Shown: piece by piece, positions 16,159 to 23,971 of the stretch | How positions within the stretch are numbered: position 1 is the stretch's first letter | How the letters are laid out: every line of letters begins with the position of its first letter | From: Phytohabitans sp036906915 | GTDB taxonomy: Bacteria > Actinomycetota > Actinomycetes > Mycobacteriales > Micromonosporaceae | DNA: 64,000 nucleotides | Direction: 5' to 3' | NCBI RefSeq assembly: GCF_036906915.1 | Contig: NZ_JBAKHX010000016.1 | Span: forward strand, 1 to 64,000 | The notes under the pieces: generated by a model | The model's input: the letters and a program-made list of their open reading frames with translations, nothing else | Told to the model about the DNA's origin: nothing | Database searches by the model: none | Program-made: the position numbers and the translations under genes

Positions 16159-16277
16159 TCAAGTCCGACCTGCTCAAGGCGAAACTGACGCTGCCGGCAT
16201 GGCAGGGCGACGCGCCGTCGACGTGCACAACCAATGACGTCCGCCTAGACGCCGAAGCCTCCGCTGAAGGTACCTGA
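16155..16277 (+). pseudogene. C-terminal fragment of a secreted protein gene
   Basis: The plus-strand frame from about 16155 to a TGA at 16277 reads IVKSDLLKAKLTLPAW, then DAPSTCTTNDVRL. This resembles the C-terminal half of small secreted Micromonosporaceae-type proteins that I recall only loosely. There is no start codon or signal sequence; the frame is blocked by a stop at 16134-16136. It abuts the truncated minus-strand gene, head to head, at 16155-16160. Confidence 0.38.
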
Positions 16278-16309
16278 GGAATCGATCGGTAGGCGCTCGA
16301 CGCAGCTCG

Positions 16310-16630
16310 GGGGTTGTCGTGTAAGGCATCGCGCTCGTTTGGTACCGCACCGCACGAGTGTTCGGCCTGTACGGGCGGGACGGACGGCGTGGTTGGGAGT
16401 GAACGATCTATTCCATCGTGCCCTGGACCCTCGTCTGCGGGCCCGCCAGCGACCAGCAGTACGACGGCCACTGCCGCGCCGGCGATAAGCACGACCGTGG
16501 CCGCGGCGATCGCCGCCACCAGCCACCGGCGCGCGCGTCGCGTGGGTCCGGGCGGCGCCCCAGGGGCAGGACGGCCCGGCCGCGCGCCTGTGCGACTGTT
16601 AGCGGAGCATATTGTCGGTTGATCGGTTGC
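16310..16630 (-). pseudogene. 5' fragment of a membrane-anchored protein gene
   Basis: Minus-strand frame with a Pro/Gly-rich cytosolic start, basic RRARRW, one clear membrane helix (about 16455-16530; IAAATVVLIAGAAVAVVLLV) and a Pro/Ser-rich outer stretch. After about 16330 the frame loses protein character while staying open. No good start codon is present. It looks like the N-terminal part of a single-pass protein cut off by rearrangement. The promoter of the ABC gene at 16659 must overlap it. Confidence 0.35.
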
Positions 16631-16658
16631 GGGCAAAGAGGGACGGCCGGGGGAACGG

Positions 16659-17468
16659 ATGCCGAAACTGTTCAGCGGTGCCGCCGGTTCACGCTCGTCC
16701 GGCACAGCCGACGGTTCCGCCGCGCTGCGCCTGACCGGTCTGACCAAGACCTTCGGTGACCTCACCGCGGTCGACCGCGTGGACTTGACCGTCTCTGCGG
16801 GATCGTTCTACGGCCTGGTCGGGCCGAACGGAGCCGGCAAGACAACGGCGTTGTCGATGGCAGTCGGGTTACTGCGCCCCGACGCCGGCAGCTCGACGGT
16901 GTTCGGTGTCGACGTGTGGTCCGACCCCGTGCACGCCAAAGCTCTGATCGGCGTGCTGCCCGACAACCTCGCGTTGCCTGAGCGGCTGACCGGGCGGGAA
17001 CTGCTCACGTTCCTCGGGCAGTTGCGGGGCCTCGATCCGAGCGCGGTCGCCGAGCGGACCCAGGAGTTGCTCGAGGTGATGGACCTCGCGCACGCCGAAC
17101 GGACGCTGGTCGTGGACTATTCGACCGGTATGCGGAAGAAGATCGGCCTGGCGACCGCGTTGCTGCACGCGCCCCGGCTGCTGGTGCTCGACGAGCCGTT
17201 CGAGGCGGTCGACCCGGTGTCGGCGGTGGCGTTGAAGCAGATCCTGGCACGGTTCGTCGCCGGTGGCGGCTCGGTGGTGCTCTCCAGCCATGTCATGGCG
17301 CTGGTCGAGCAGCTCTGCGACACGGTGGCCATCATGGTCAAGGGCCGGGTGGTGGCAGCCGGTCCGCTCGACCAGGTCCGGGGTGCAGGTTCGCTCGAGG
17401 AGACCTTCGTCCGGCTGGCCGGCGGCGACGCCCGAGTGGCGGAAGGGCTGTCGTGGTTGGCGTCCTGA
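16659..17468 (+). CDS. ABC transporter ATP-binding subunit
   Basis: 269 residues with Walker A GPNGAGKT, signature YSTGMRKK (a common variant in drug-type exporters), Walker B LLVLDEPFEAVD and a switch His in SSHVM. It resembles the CcmA/DrrA-like group. It overlaps the next gene by 16 bases, so it pairs with that large permease. The substrate is unknown. The ATG has a GGGGGAACGG ribosome region. Confidence 0.9.
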   Translation: MPKLFSGAAGSRSSGTADGSAALRLTGLTKTFGDLTAVDRVDLTVSAGSFYGLVGPNGAGKTTALSMAVGLLRPDAGSSTVFGVDVWSDPVHAKALIGVLPDNLALPERLTGRELLTFLGQLRGLDPSAVAERTQELLEVMDLAHAERTLVVDYSTGMRKKIGLATALLHAPRLLVLDEPFEAVDPVSAVALKQILARFVAGGGSVVLSSHVMALVEQLCDTVAIMVKGRVVAAGPLDQVRGAGSLEETFVRLAGGDARVAEGLSWLAS

Positions 17469-19303
17469 TCCGGATGAAGCTGGCGATCATCCGGAACTCC
17501 ATGACGGGCGGCCGGGCCGCGTTGATGGTCATCGGTGGCGTGCTCGGCGTCCTGGCCGCCGCCACCACCGTCTGGCTCAGCCTGGTGGACCCGTCCGGGC
17601 CTGGCGTGGTCCCCGATCTTCTCGCCACGGCGTACCTGGTCTGGTTGCTCGGCTGGGTGGTCGGCCCGGTGTGGGGCGCCTCGTCGGTCCTGCGGGTCGA
17701 CCACTTCGCGCTGCTGCCGGTGCCGCGCCGGCAGTTGGCGGTCGGGCTGCTCGGCGCCGCGTTCGTCGGCGTCACGACCGCGGTCACCGCGCTGGCGTTT
17801 CTCAGCCTGATTGTGTACGGCCTCCGGCAGGGCGTGCTACCGGCACTCGTCGCCGTGCCGGCGGCCACGCTGCAGCTGGTGCTGGTGGTGCTGCTGTCAC
17901 GCGCGTCCTACAGCTTCTTCGGTCTGATCGCTCGGGGGCGCGTCGGCTCGGCGTTCACCGGGCTTATGCTCGCCGCGTTCCTGGTGCTCACCCAGTCCGG
18001 CTGGATCGTCGTCGTCGCGCTCATCTACTCGGACGTCCTCACCACCGGTTTCCCGTCGGAATACTCCACTGTGGTGCGGGCGATCCCGTCCGGATGGGGC
18101 GTGGTCGCCGTCGAGACAACCCACAATGGACACTGGTGGCGCGCGGTCGGTCTGCTGGCGGCCATGGTCGCGCTGATCGGACTGCTGCTGCTCGGATGGA
18201 GTCGCACGCTCGGCTCGTTTCGCCACGGCCGGGCGACGATCCGCGGCAGCGGCCATGCGCCCCGCGCCACCCGGCCCGTGCTCGCCGGGCGCACCGCCGC
18301 CGTCGTCCGCAAGGAACTGCGCACCTGGTGGCGGGACCCGGCGCGGATCCAGATGCTGGCTATCGTGCTCGGGTGGGCGCTGGGAACCGCGCTGCTGCCG
18401 CTGACCCTTGACTGGAACGCGACACTGCCGTGGGCCGGCCCAGCCATGGCGTTGATGGCGGCCACGGTGGCCTGCAACCTCTACGGCGAGGACGGCACCG
18501 CGCTGTGGCTGACCCTGCAGACCGGCACCGAACGGCAGGATGTGCGCGGCCGGCAGTGGGCGTACCTGCTGGTGTTCGGGCCCCTCACGGTCGCCGTCAC
18601 GGTCGGGTTCACGCTCTACAGCGGATACACCTGGGCCTGGCCGTGGCTGCTCGCGCTGGTGCCGGCGCTGCTCGGCGGCGGCGTGGGCCTGGCCGTGTTC
18701 ACCTCGGTCGTGGCGCTGGCGCCCGGCCCGGACGCGCACAAGCGGCCGGACAACCCGCTCGAACAGGCCGAGACTCCGTGGCAGTCCCAGGTGCTGTTCT
18801 GGGTCGGTCTGCTACCGCCGGTTCCCGCTGTCGTGACCGTCGTCCTCGGCACCGTTTGCGACAACGCCGCGTTGCTGTGGGCCGGTGGCCCGGTCGGGCT
18901 CGCCACCGGCGCCCTCCTCGGGTGGTGGCTGGGACGGGTCGCCGTCAAGCGGCTGCGGTCCCGCGGCCCGGAGATGCTGTTCCACCTACGCACCGGACAC
19001 GCCGCGGAGACCACCACCGTCAAAGCCGACGTGCCTACGGTCGAGCTGACCAGGCGCGAGAGCCTCGTCGCGGTCTTCTCCTGGATCCTCGGCCCGCTCT
19101 GCCTCTTCCCGCAGGGCGTGGTGCCAGTGATGATCCTGCTCGCCGGCGCCGACCTGAGGCTGTGGTTCCTCGCCCTGTACTTCCCGGATCCGCTGCGCTG
19201 GCCGATAGCCATCCTCATGGTGATGCTCGGGATTCTCCTGCTCTTCCAAGCGATCCAGCTCACCACCAAAGGCAGACACAGCTGCGGCCCCTCACCTGGA
19301 TGA
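17453..19303 (+). CDS. ABC transporter permease, large
   Basis: 616 residues with about 12-14 hydrophobic segments grouped in two halves, separated near residues 255-300 by a charged cytosolic loop (RTAAVVRKELRTWWRDPARIQ). That loop is typical of ABC-2 permeases that are fused repeats. The GTG start lies inside the ATPase gene, which implies coupled translation. The stop codon sits inside the right arm of a terminator hairpin. Confidence 0.82.
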   Translation: MVGVLIRMKLAIIRNSMTGGRAALMVIGGVLGVLAAATTVWLSLVDPSGPGVVPDLLATAYLVWLLGWVVGPVWGASSVLRVDHFALLPVPRRQLAVGLLGAAFVGVTTAVTALAFLSLIVYGLRQGVLPALVAVPAATLQLVLVVLLSRASYSFFGLIARGRVGSAFTGLMLAAFLVLTQSGWIVVVALIYSDVLTTGFPSEYSTVVRAIPSGWGVVAVETTHNGHWWRAVGLLAAMVALIGLLLLGWSRTLGSFRHGRATIRGSGHAPRATRPVLAGRTAAVVRKELRTWWRDPARIQMLAIVLGWALGTALLPLTLDWNATLPWAGPAMALMAATVACNLYGEDGTALWLTLQTGTERQDVRGRQWAYLLVFGPLTVAVTVGFTLYSGYTWAWPWLLALVPALLGGGVGLAVFTSVVALAPGPDAHKRPDNPLEQAETPWQSQVLFWVGLLPPVPAVVTVVLGTVCDNAALLWAGGPVGLATGALLGWWLGRVAVKRLRSRGPEMLFHLRTGHAAETTTVKADVPTVELTRRESLVAVFSWILGPLCLFPQGVVPVMILLAGADLRLWFLALYFPDPLRWPIAILMVMLGILLLFQAIQLTTKGRHSCGPSPG

Positions 19304-19313
19304 GGGGCCGCAG
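19282..19313 (+). terminator. Terminator overlapping the permease stop codon
   Basis: Perfect 13-bp stem CTGCGGCCCCTCA / TGAGGGGCCGCAG with a 6-base loop. The permease TGA is the first three bases of the right arm, so the last ten codons form the left arm and loop. It also faces the convergent cold-shock gene. Confidence 0.75.
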
Positions 19314-19367
19314 GCTGACCGTTGCGGCCTCACGCCGTTGCGGGGCCGTACCGGGGTATCTGAGGGT

Positions 19368-19571
19368 TTACAGGGCCTTGACGTATTCGGCCTGCGGACC
19401 CTTGGGACCTTGCGCGATGTCGAACTCGACCCGCTGGTCCTCGGCCAGGCTGCGGAAGCCTGGCGTCTGGATGGCCGAGAAGTGGACGAAGACGTCAGCG
19501 CCTCCGCCATCGACCGTGATGAAGCCGAAGCCCTTGTCGTCGTTGAACCATTTCACAGTGCCCTGGGCCAT
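19368..19571 (-). CDS. Cold-shock protein (CspA family)
   Basis: 67 residues, the standard size. The RNA-binding motifs are KGFGFI (RNP1) and DVFVHFSAI (RNP2) in a single OB-fold. These proteins melt RNA structure and are often abundant in normal growth in actinomycetes. ATG 19571 has AAGGAG upstream; longer readings run into non-coding leader. The long region upstream probably contains its 5' untranslated leader. Confidence 0.95.
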   Translation of the reverse strand: MAQGTVKWFNDDKGFGFITVDGGGADVFVHFSAIQTPGFRSLAEDQRVEFDIAQGPKGPQAEYVKAL

Positions 19572-19929
19572 GTGATGTCTCCTTGGTTGGGATGGGACGC
19601 GAACCGCGTCGCGGTCCGCCGGCCGGTTGTCGCAGCGGCGGTACCGCACCATCTCAAGCAAGAAACAGCGGCACGCTCGCGGGATCCGCGAGCGTGAAGA
19701 GGTAAACCACGTAACACAGAAACGTTCGACCACCCGGTACAACCGGCTCGCCCGGCTGCCAATTCCCGCCAGTCCCCATGGTGACGACGGTCACTGCCGA
19801 CGCAGGGTCCTGCGAGACGCTCGAAACCCGGCGACACACCGACCGCGACGACCAGCCGGGAGAAAGATCATGACTACCATCCACCGATATGGCTGTAAGG
19901 GTGCTGGGCGCGCGCCATATGTTCGCCGA
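19572..19929. other. Non-coding stretch upstream of the cold-shock gene
   Basis: Some 360 bases with no convincing gene on either strand. It must hold the promoter and probably a long untranslated leader of the cold-shock gene (minus strand). Open frames here lack ribosome sites. Confidence 0.45.
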
Positions 19930-19962
19930 GGGCCTGTCCGGCGGATCATGCCGGACAGGCCC
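19930..19962. terminator. Terminator hairpin of the DUF1062 gene
   Basis: Perfect 13-bp stem GGGCCTGTCCGGC / GCCGGACAGGCCC with a 7-base loop, 19 bases past the stop of the minus-strand DUF1062 gene. Confidence 0.72.
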
Positions 19963-19980
19963 CGTGATCCCGGGGAGGAC

Positions 19981-20529
19981 TCAGCGCTTGAGCGTGAAGG
20001 TGAAGTCGCCGGAGAGCTTGCCGCTCAGCCGGACTGCCGAAACGAGCTTCCCCTCCGTGATCAGTCTCCCGACCTCGGCCCGCGAAAGTTCGCAACCGTC
20101 AGCGATCAGTCGCACCGGTCGGACTGGGATCCGCGCCGCAAAGCGAACCGAGACGTCGATCGCCTCGCGATCCAGGTGATCCGATCCGCCGGTGTCAAGG
20201 CGCCAGGCGTTGTCCCAGTCGAGGGCGATGCGATTACGGCGCTGCATAACCGGATCCTGGAGCAGCTCAGCTGCCAGGCCAGGGTGGTTGTCATGCAGTT
20301 GGTCCAGCAGCTCAGGTCGTACGGAGCGCACATTCATCCGCTCCAGGACCGTGAGCTTCGCAGTTTCCCCGCAAGCGGTACAGAGCGCGAGGAGCCAAGC
20401 ATCGATGAGCTTGTGGTTTGCGTTGACGCGAAACTTACCGCTTGCTCGGAAGCGCTCGGACGCGCACGCGTGGCAACGGCGGCGAACGAGCGGCAGGCAG
20501 GTGGGTACGACCACCCAGTTTTTGAGCAC
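19981..20529 (-). CDS. DUF1062 family protein
   Basis: 182 residues from a GTG start (LKNWVVVPTCLPL); the frame extends 18 codons further but that part is not family-like. Highly conserved blocks KFRVNANHKLIDAWLL, KLTVLERMNVRSV and RRNRIALDWDNAWRLDT identify DUF1062. Two CxxC pairs (CHAC and CTAC) suggest metal binding. The function of the family is not known to me. It is monocistronic with a strong terminator. Confidence 0.88.
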   Translation of the reverse strand: MLKNWVVVPTCLPLVRRRCHACASERFRASGKFRVNANHKLIDAWLLALCTACGETAKLTVLERMNVRSVRPELLDQLHDNHPGLAAELLQDPVMQRRNRIALDWDNAWRLDTGGSDHLDREAIDVSVRFAARIPVRPVRLIADGCELSRAEVGRLITEGKLVSAVRLSGKLSGDFTFTLKR

Positions 20530-20794
20530 AGAAGTACACCATTTCTGTGAGAAGTCCGCAGCAAGATGGAGCGCGGCGCACATGCGCGACGCGCGACAAA
20601 TCAGCTCTCGGGAGGTCTCACATGGTGTACAACGGCATGTCCTTGACTAGACGACCTGGCTCGACAGCACGGTAATGCGCACAGCGGCGCTGCTCCACTG
20701 GTTTTGGCGCCAAGGTTGTCGGGCAGGTGCCGATCCGTCGTGCGTCGCCGGCGGCGTCCCACGCGCCGGCCATGGCGTTGAGTCGCTCGAGCGC

Positions 20795-21721
20795 CTATTG
20801 CCCTTGGGCGAGCGCGATCCGAAGTTGTGCGTAGCTTGGCGCCAGCTTGCGCAGTGCGGCGGCTGCGGCGAGATGATCTCCTGTCACCAGGTCGTACTGG
20901 ATGGTGCCGAGCAGCCTCGCTTGCATATCAGCGATCTCGGCGGCGCTGTCGTGACCAATCGCGCCCAACCAGGCCGAGGCGTCGGCGAGCCGACGAGCTC
21001 CCACCCGCACCGCGAAATGCACCAGGTGGCCGTATGTGTGTTCGTCGAGCCCCGCGGTGACGAGACCGGCGAGGCGCTCAACCGCATTGCCTGCGCCCGG
21101 CAATCCGGCCGTGGCGGGCTCACCGGCCGAAGCGTCCAGCCATCGCATGGCATCGGGCAGCGAGCGGCGTAGCGCCGTCGCCACGTCCACGTCGCGAATG
21201 CGATGAAAACCGGCTCGCATTGTGAACGGCGTCGAGGGATAGGGCACGGTCTCCGCCCGCCACGCGGCCACGAACGCGTCAAGAGGCAAGGTCGCGTATG
21301 GATGGCCGTGTGGATCATGGAGTGTCACAGTGGCATCGTCCACCCCGATCACCACGACGAAGTGGTCTGAACCGATGGGCGTTCCCATACCCGGCATGTA
21401 ACGGAGCAGTCCGAACTCGACCGGCCCGACCAGTACAGGGCCGACCTCGCTCGCCTCGCGCAGTCGGCTGATCGCCTCGGTGGCATCCCCTCCGGCGGTA
21501 CGCTCGCATGCCCAGCCCAGCGCCGCGATCGCGGGGTCGAGACCGATGTCGGGATCCCAGCCAGCCGGGCTGAAGTACGGCAAACCGGCAATGAATGTTG
21601 CCCCGAACGGGGATCCGGTAACTACTTCGATCGCCGACGGCTGGGGCGCCTGCGCATCCATGACCATCGCGAGGGAGTTGGCGTAGCAGTAGGGTCCAGA
21701 GCCGATATATCGAACTGTCAC
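20795..21721 (-). CDS. BtrH_N / C39-like cysteine-fold protein
   Basis: 308 residues. The N-terminal half begins with GPYCYANSLAM (Cys12) and contains SDHFVVVIGVDD and LHDPHGHPY, the Cys-His-Asp arrangement of papain-like C39 or BtrH_N domains. BtrH acts as an acyltransferase in butirosin synthesis; other relatives are peptidase-like. The C-terminal half (about 165-308) is helical, with no family recognised. There are no natural-product genes next to it, so the substrate is open. Confidence 0.72.
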   Translation of the reverse strand: MTVRYIGSGPYCYANSLAMVMDAQAPQPSAIEVVTGSPFGATFIAGLPYFSPAGWDPDIGLDPAIAALGWACERTAGGDATEAISRLREASEVGPVLVGPVEFGLLRYMPGMGTPIGSDHFVVVIGVDDATVTLHDPHGHPYATLPLDAFVAAWRAETVPYPSTPFTMRAGFHRIRDVDVATALRRSLPDAMRWLDASAGEPATAGLPGAGNAVERLAGLVTAGLDEHTYGHLVHFAVRVGARRLADASAWLGAIGHDSAAEIADMQARLLGTIQYDLVTGDHLAAAAALRKLAPSYAQLRIALAQGQ

Positions 21722-21747
21722 GTCCGCAAGCCTGGCAAAATGTGGGA

Positions 21748-21945
21748 CTAATTCGGCACCCGTACCGGAGGGTGACTTCCGTCACTGACGCCGATCCCGT
21801 GGAAGCCGGCCGTAGCCAAGCCGCGGCCCTGCTCACCGGTCTGGGCGATCTGTCGCTTCGCCACGGCGCCGAAGACGATGCCAAGCGGTGAGAATACAAA
21901 GGCAAAGACCAACGCGAGGATCGCCATCACGTTGGTACCGGCCAC
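21748..21945 (-). CDS. DUF4190-like small membrane protein, probably truncated
   Basis: 65 residues from GTG. The middle reads MAILALVFAFVFSPLGIVFGAVAKRQI followed by TGEQGRGLATAG, the recognisable first half of DUF4190. The second membrane helix, which should follow LATAG, is missing: the frame continues as a hydrophilic tail and stops after 21 codons. A frameshift is the likely cause. ATG 21927 is an alternative start. Confidence 0.5.
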   Translation of the reverse strand: MAGTNVMAILALVFAFVFSPLGIVFGAVAKRQIAQTGEQGRGLATAGFHGIGVSDGSHPPVRVPN

Positions 21946-22013
21946 CGTACCGCCGGCCTGCGCAGTGGACGACCGAATCCCGCTCTCCGACCCGGACCGC
22001 GTAACGATCGGGA

Positions 22014-22610
22014 TCAGGAGGTGATGGCTTGGGAGCCGTGGGTCAGTGCGGTCATGGCTCGACGAATGCGGCTATCTGCCGCAGGACTGGTTCCGTCGGT
22101 GAGTGCGACGTGGTGCAGCACGCCGATCACGGCCAGAGCCAGCGCCTCGGTGTCGGCACCTGCGGGTAGACGTCCGATCTGTTGCTCGGCGACCAGGTAT
22201 TCGACGACTGTGCGTTCGAGTGGCCGCAGGGCGGCGCTTCCGTTGCCTAGCACCGCTTCGACGTCTGCTGCCAGCGTCGGCCGATAGGCGACGAGCCGGG
22301 TGACTGCCTGCAGCGTGATCAACGGGGTCGCCAGGACTGTCTCGCTGAGATTCGCGGCGATCGTGCCGGTGCCGGCGCGGCCGGCAAGGCCGGCCGTGGC
22401 GGCGGCGATCTGGAAGCTCCGGTCGACTGCGTAGCCGATCAGGAAGTCGTCAAAGCCCGCGAAGTGGGCGAACAGCAGCCCCGTGGCGACGCCGGCCTCG
22501 CGGGTCACGGCTCGGCTGGTGAGCTGGCTGGGGCCTTCTGCCGCGATCACACGTTCCGCGGCGGCGAACAGGTGCTGCCGAGGTTCGGCGATGGCGACTC
22601 CACGTGGCAT
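22014..22610 (-). CDS. TetR-family transcriptional regulator
   Basis: 198 residues. The helix-turn-helix is at residues 10-55 (LTSRAVTREAGVATGLLFAHF). It is divergent from an FAD monooxygenase gene; between them lie two dyad sequences that look like its operators (22639-22675). Such regulators usually sense a small aromatic or drug-like ligand that the neighbouring enzyme acts on. Confidence 0.9.
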   Translation of the reverse strand: MPRGVAIAEPRQHLFAAAERVIAAEGPSQLTSRAVTREAGVATGLLFAHFAGFDDFLIGYAVDRSFQIAAATAGLAGRAGTGTIAANLSETVLATPLITLQAVTRLVAYRPTLAADVEAVLGNGSAALRPLERTVVEYLVAEQQIGRLPAGADTEALALAVIGVLHHVALTDGTSPAADSRIRRAMTALTHGSQAITS

Positions 22611-22638
22611 GCCGGAAGTCTAAGCGTGTTGCACACGG

Positions 22639-22675
22639 ATGAGCACATGCTCATACTGTTTGAGCAATAGCTCAT
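22639..22675. promoter_or_regulatory. Two TetR-type operators
   Basis: ATGAGCACATGCTCAT (22639-22654), a 7-bp dyad around CA, and TTGAGCAATAGCTCAT (22660-22675), a TGAGC/GCTCA dyad. The two centres are 21 bp apart, two helical turns. Their shared half-site is TGAGC. They sit midway between the TetR gene and the monooxygenase, so one regulator could control both. Confidence 0.68.
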
Positions 22676-22694
22676 TCTCGCCTCGGGAGTACTG

Positions 22695-23852
22695 ATGAAA
22701 CGAGCAGTGATCGTCGGCGCAGGCATTGCCGGTCTCGCCACCGCCCTGCAACTGGCACAGGACGGATGGCACCCGCTCGTCGTGGAGCGTGCCCCGGCCC
22801 GGCGCAGCGGCGGCTACCTGGTGAACCTGCTCGGAACGGGCTACGACGCCGCCGAGCGGCTCGGGCTGATCCCCGCCCTCTCCGACCGCGCCCTGGGCCT
22901 GTTCACGACCGTGCTGGTCCGAGCGGACGGGCGGCCGAAGCTCACAGTGCCCTCAGCCGTCGCCGAGGCCGCACTGGGCGCCCGCACCATGACGGTGTTC
23001 CGAGGCGACCTCGAGGCTGCACTGTACGAAGCGGTCCGCGACCACGCCGAGATCCGCTTCGGCACCACCGTCTCCTCCATCAACCAGGACACCGACCGGG
23101 TAGGTATCAGGCTCAGCGACGGCACCACCGAGGACGCCGACCTGCTCATCGGTGCCGACGGCGTTCACTCCGCGACCCGGACGGCGATGTTCGGCCCCGA
23201 TCATCGCGTCGATCTGCCGTACGTGGTGGCGGCGTTTCCGCTCGCGCATCCAATAGCGGCGGTGCCCGAGTCGTCCGCCACGACGTTCATCGGCCCCGGG
23301 CGTACCGCGGCAATCGTCAATCTAGGGTCGCAACGGTCCTCGGCCTTCTTCACGTACCGCTGCGCGGACCCCGGCCGGGAGCTGGAACGCGGACCGGTGG
23401 AGGCCCTTCGCGCAGCCTTCGGAGACCTGGCCGCGGGCGTACCCGAGGCGATCCGTCACCTGGAGACCGACCCGGCCAACGCCTACTTCGACCGCGTCAG
23501 CCAGGTAGACATGCCGCGTTGGAGCACCGGCCGGACCGTGCTCCTTGGCGACGCGGCCTGGTGCGTCACCCTCTTCGCCGGGCACGGCGCGGCCCTGGCG
23601 CTCGCTGGCGCCGGACAGCTCGGCACCGCCCTGCAGCGACACGGCCACGACATCCCATCAGCTCTGACGGAGTGGGAGACCCGCCTGCGCCCCGAGGTCG
23701 TCAAGCGGCAGGCGCTCGCGCGCCGCGGCATGTATCAGTACGCGCCACCGAGCCGCTTCCACGTATGGCTGAACGACGTCACGATCCGAGCGATCACCCT
23801 TCCCGGAATCCGTGGCCTCGTCCGGCGCGGCATCGAACGACAGAACCGCTGA
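22695..23852 (+). CDS. FAD-dependent monooxygenase (PHBH fold)
   Basis: 385 residues. GxGxxG FAD site at the N-terminus (VIVGAGIAGLATAL), the DG motif GADGVHSATR near 155, and the second FAD motif LLGDAAWCVTLFAGHGAALAL near 285. It is close to TetX/kynurenine-monooxygenase-like single-component hydroxylases, some of which inactivate antibiotics. Divergence from a TetR regulator supports an inducible detoxifying role, which is inference. GGGAG precedes the ATG. Confidence 0.88.
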   Translation: MKRAVIVGAGIAGLATALQLAQDGWHPLVVERAPARRSGGYLVNLLGTGYDAAERLGLIPALSDRALGLFTTVLVRADGRPKLTVPSAVAEAALGARTMTVFRGDLEAALYEAVRDHAEIRFGTTVSSINQDTDRVGIRLSDGTTEDADLLIGADGVHSATRTAMFGPDHRVDLPYVVAAFPLAHPIAAVPESSATTFIGPGRTAAIVNLGSQRSSAFFTYRCADPGRELERGPVEALRAAFGDLAAGVPEAIRHLETDPANAYFDRVSQVDMPRWSTGRTVLLGDAAWCVTLFAGHGAALALAGAGQLGTALQRHGHDIPSALTEWETRLRPEVVKRQALARRGMYQYAPPSRFHVWLNDVTIRAITLPGIRGLVRRGIERQNR

Positions 23853-23941
23853 CGAGCGACCCGCGGATACGCACGAGGGAGTCATGCACGTTCGCAGCGG
23901 AGATCAAGAACGGTGAGCGCGGTCCAGGCCGGCTGCCTCGC

Positions 23942-23961
23942 ACCGCCGCGTGTGCGGCGGT
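23942..23961. terminator. Convergent terminator hairpin
   Basis: Stem ACCGCCGC / GCGGCGGT with a GTGT tetraloop, between the monooxygenase (ends 23852) and the ABC exporter (ends 23972). Confidence 0.6.
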
Positions 23962-23971
23962 AGATCATCAC

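Noticed and set aside
15605..16765. Long minus-strand frame of 386 codons across the AlkD end and gene fragments
   Set aside because: Only the part with the membrane helix looks like protein. The rest is antisense to AlkD and to the fragments, and the frame is open because of high GC. Reported as a fragment instead.
20622..20675. 17-codon ORF with GGGAGG six bases before its ATG
   Set aside because: Too short, with no recognisable sequence and no nearby gene to couple to. A good ribosome site alone is weak evidence.
21316..21338. TGTCACA near CGTC, like an ECF41 promoter
   Set aside because: Spacing is 7 bases, not about 16, it is inside the BtrH_N-like gene and no gene starts downstream.
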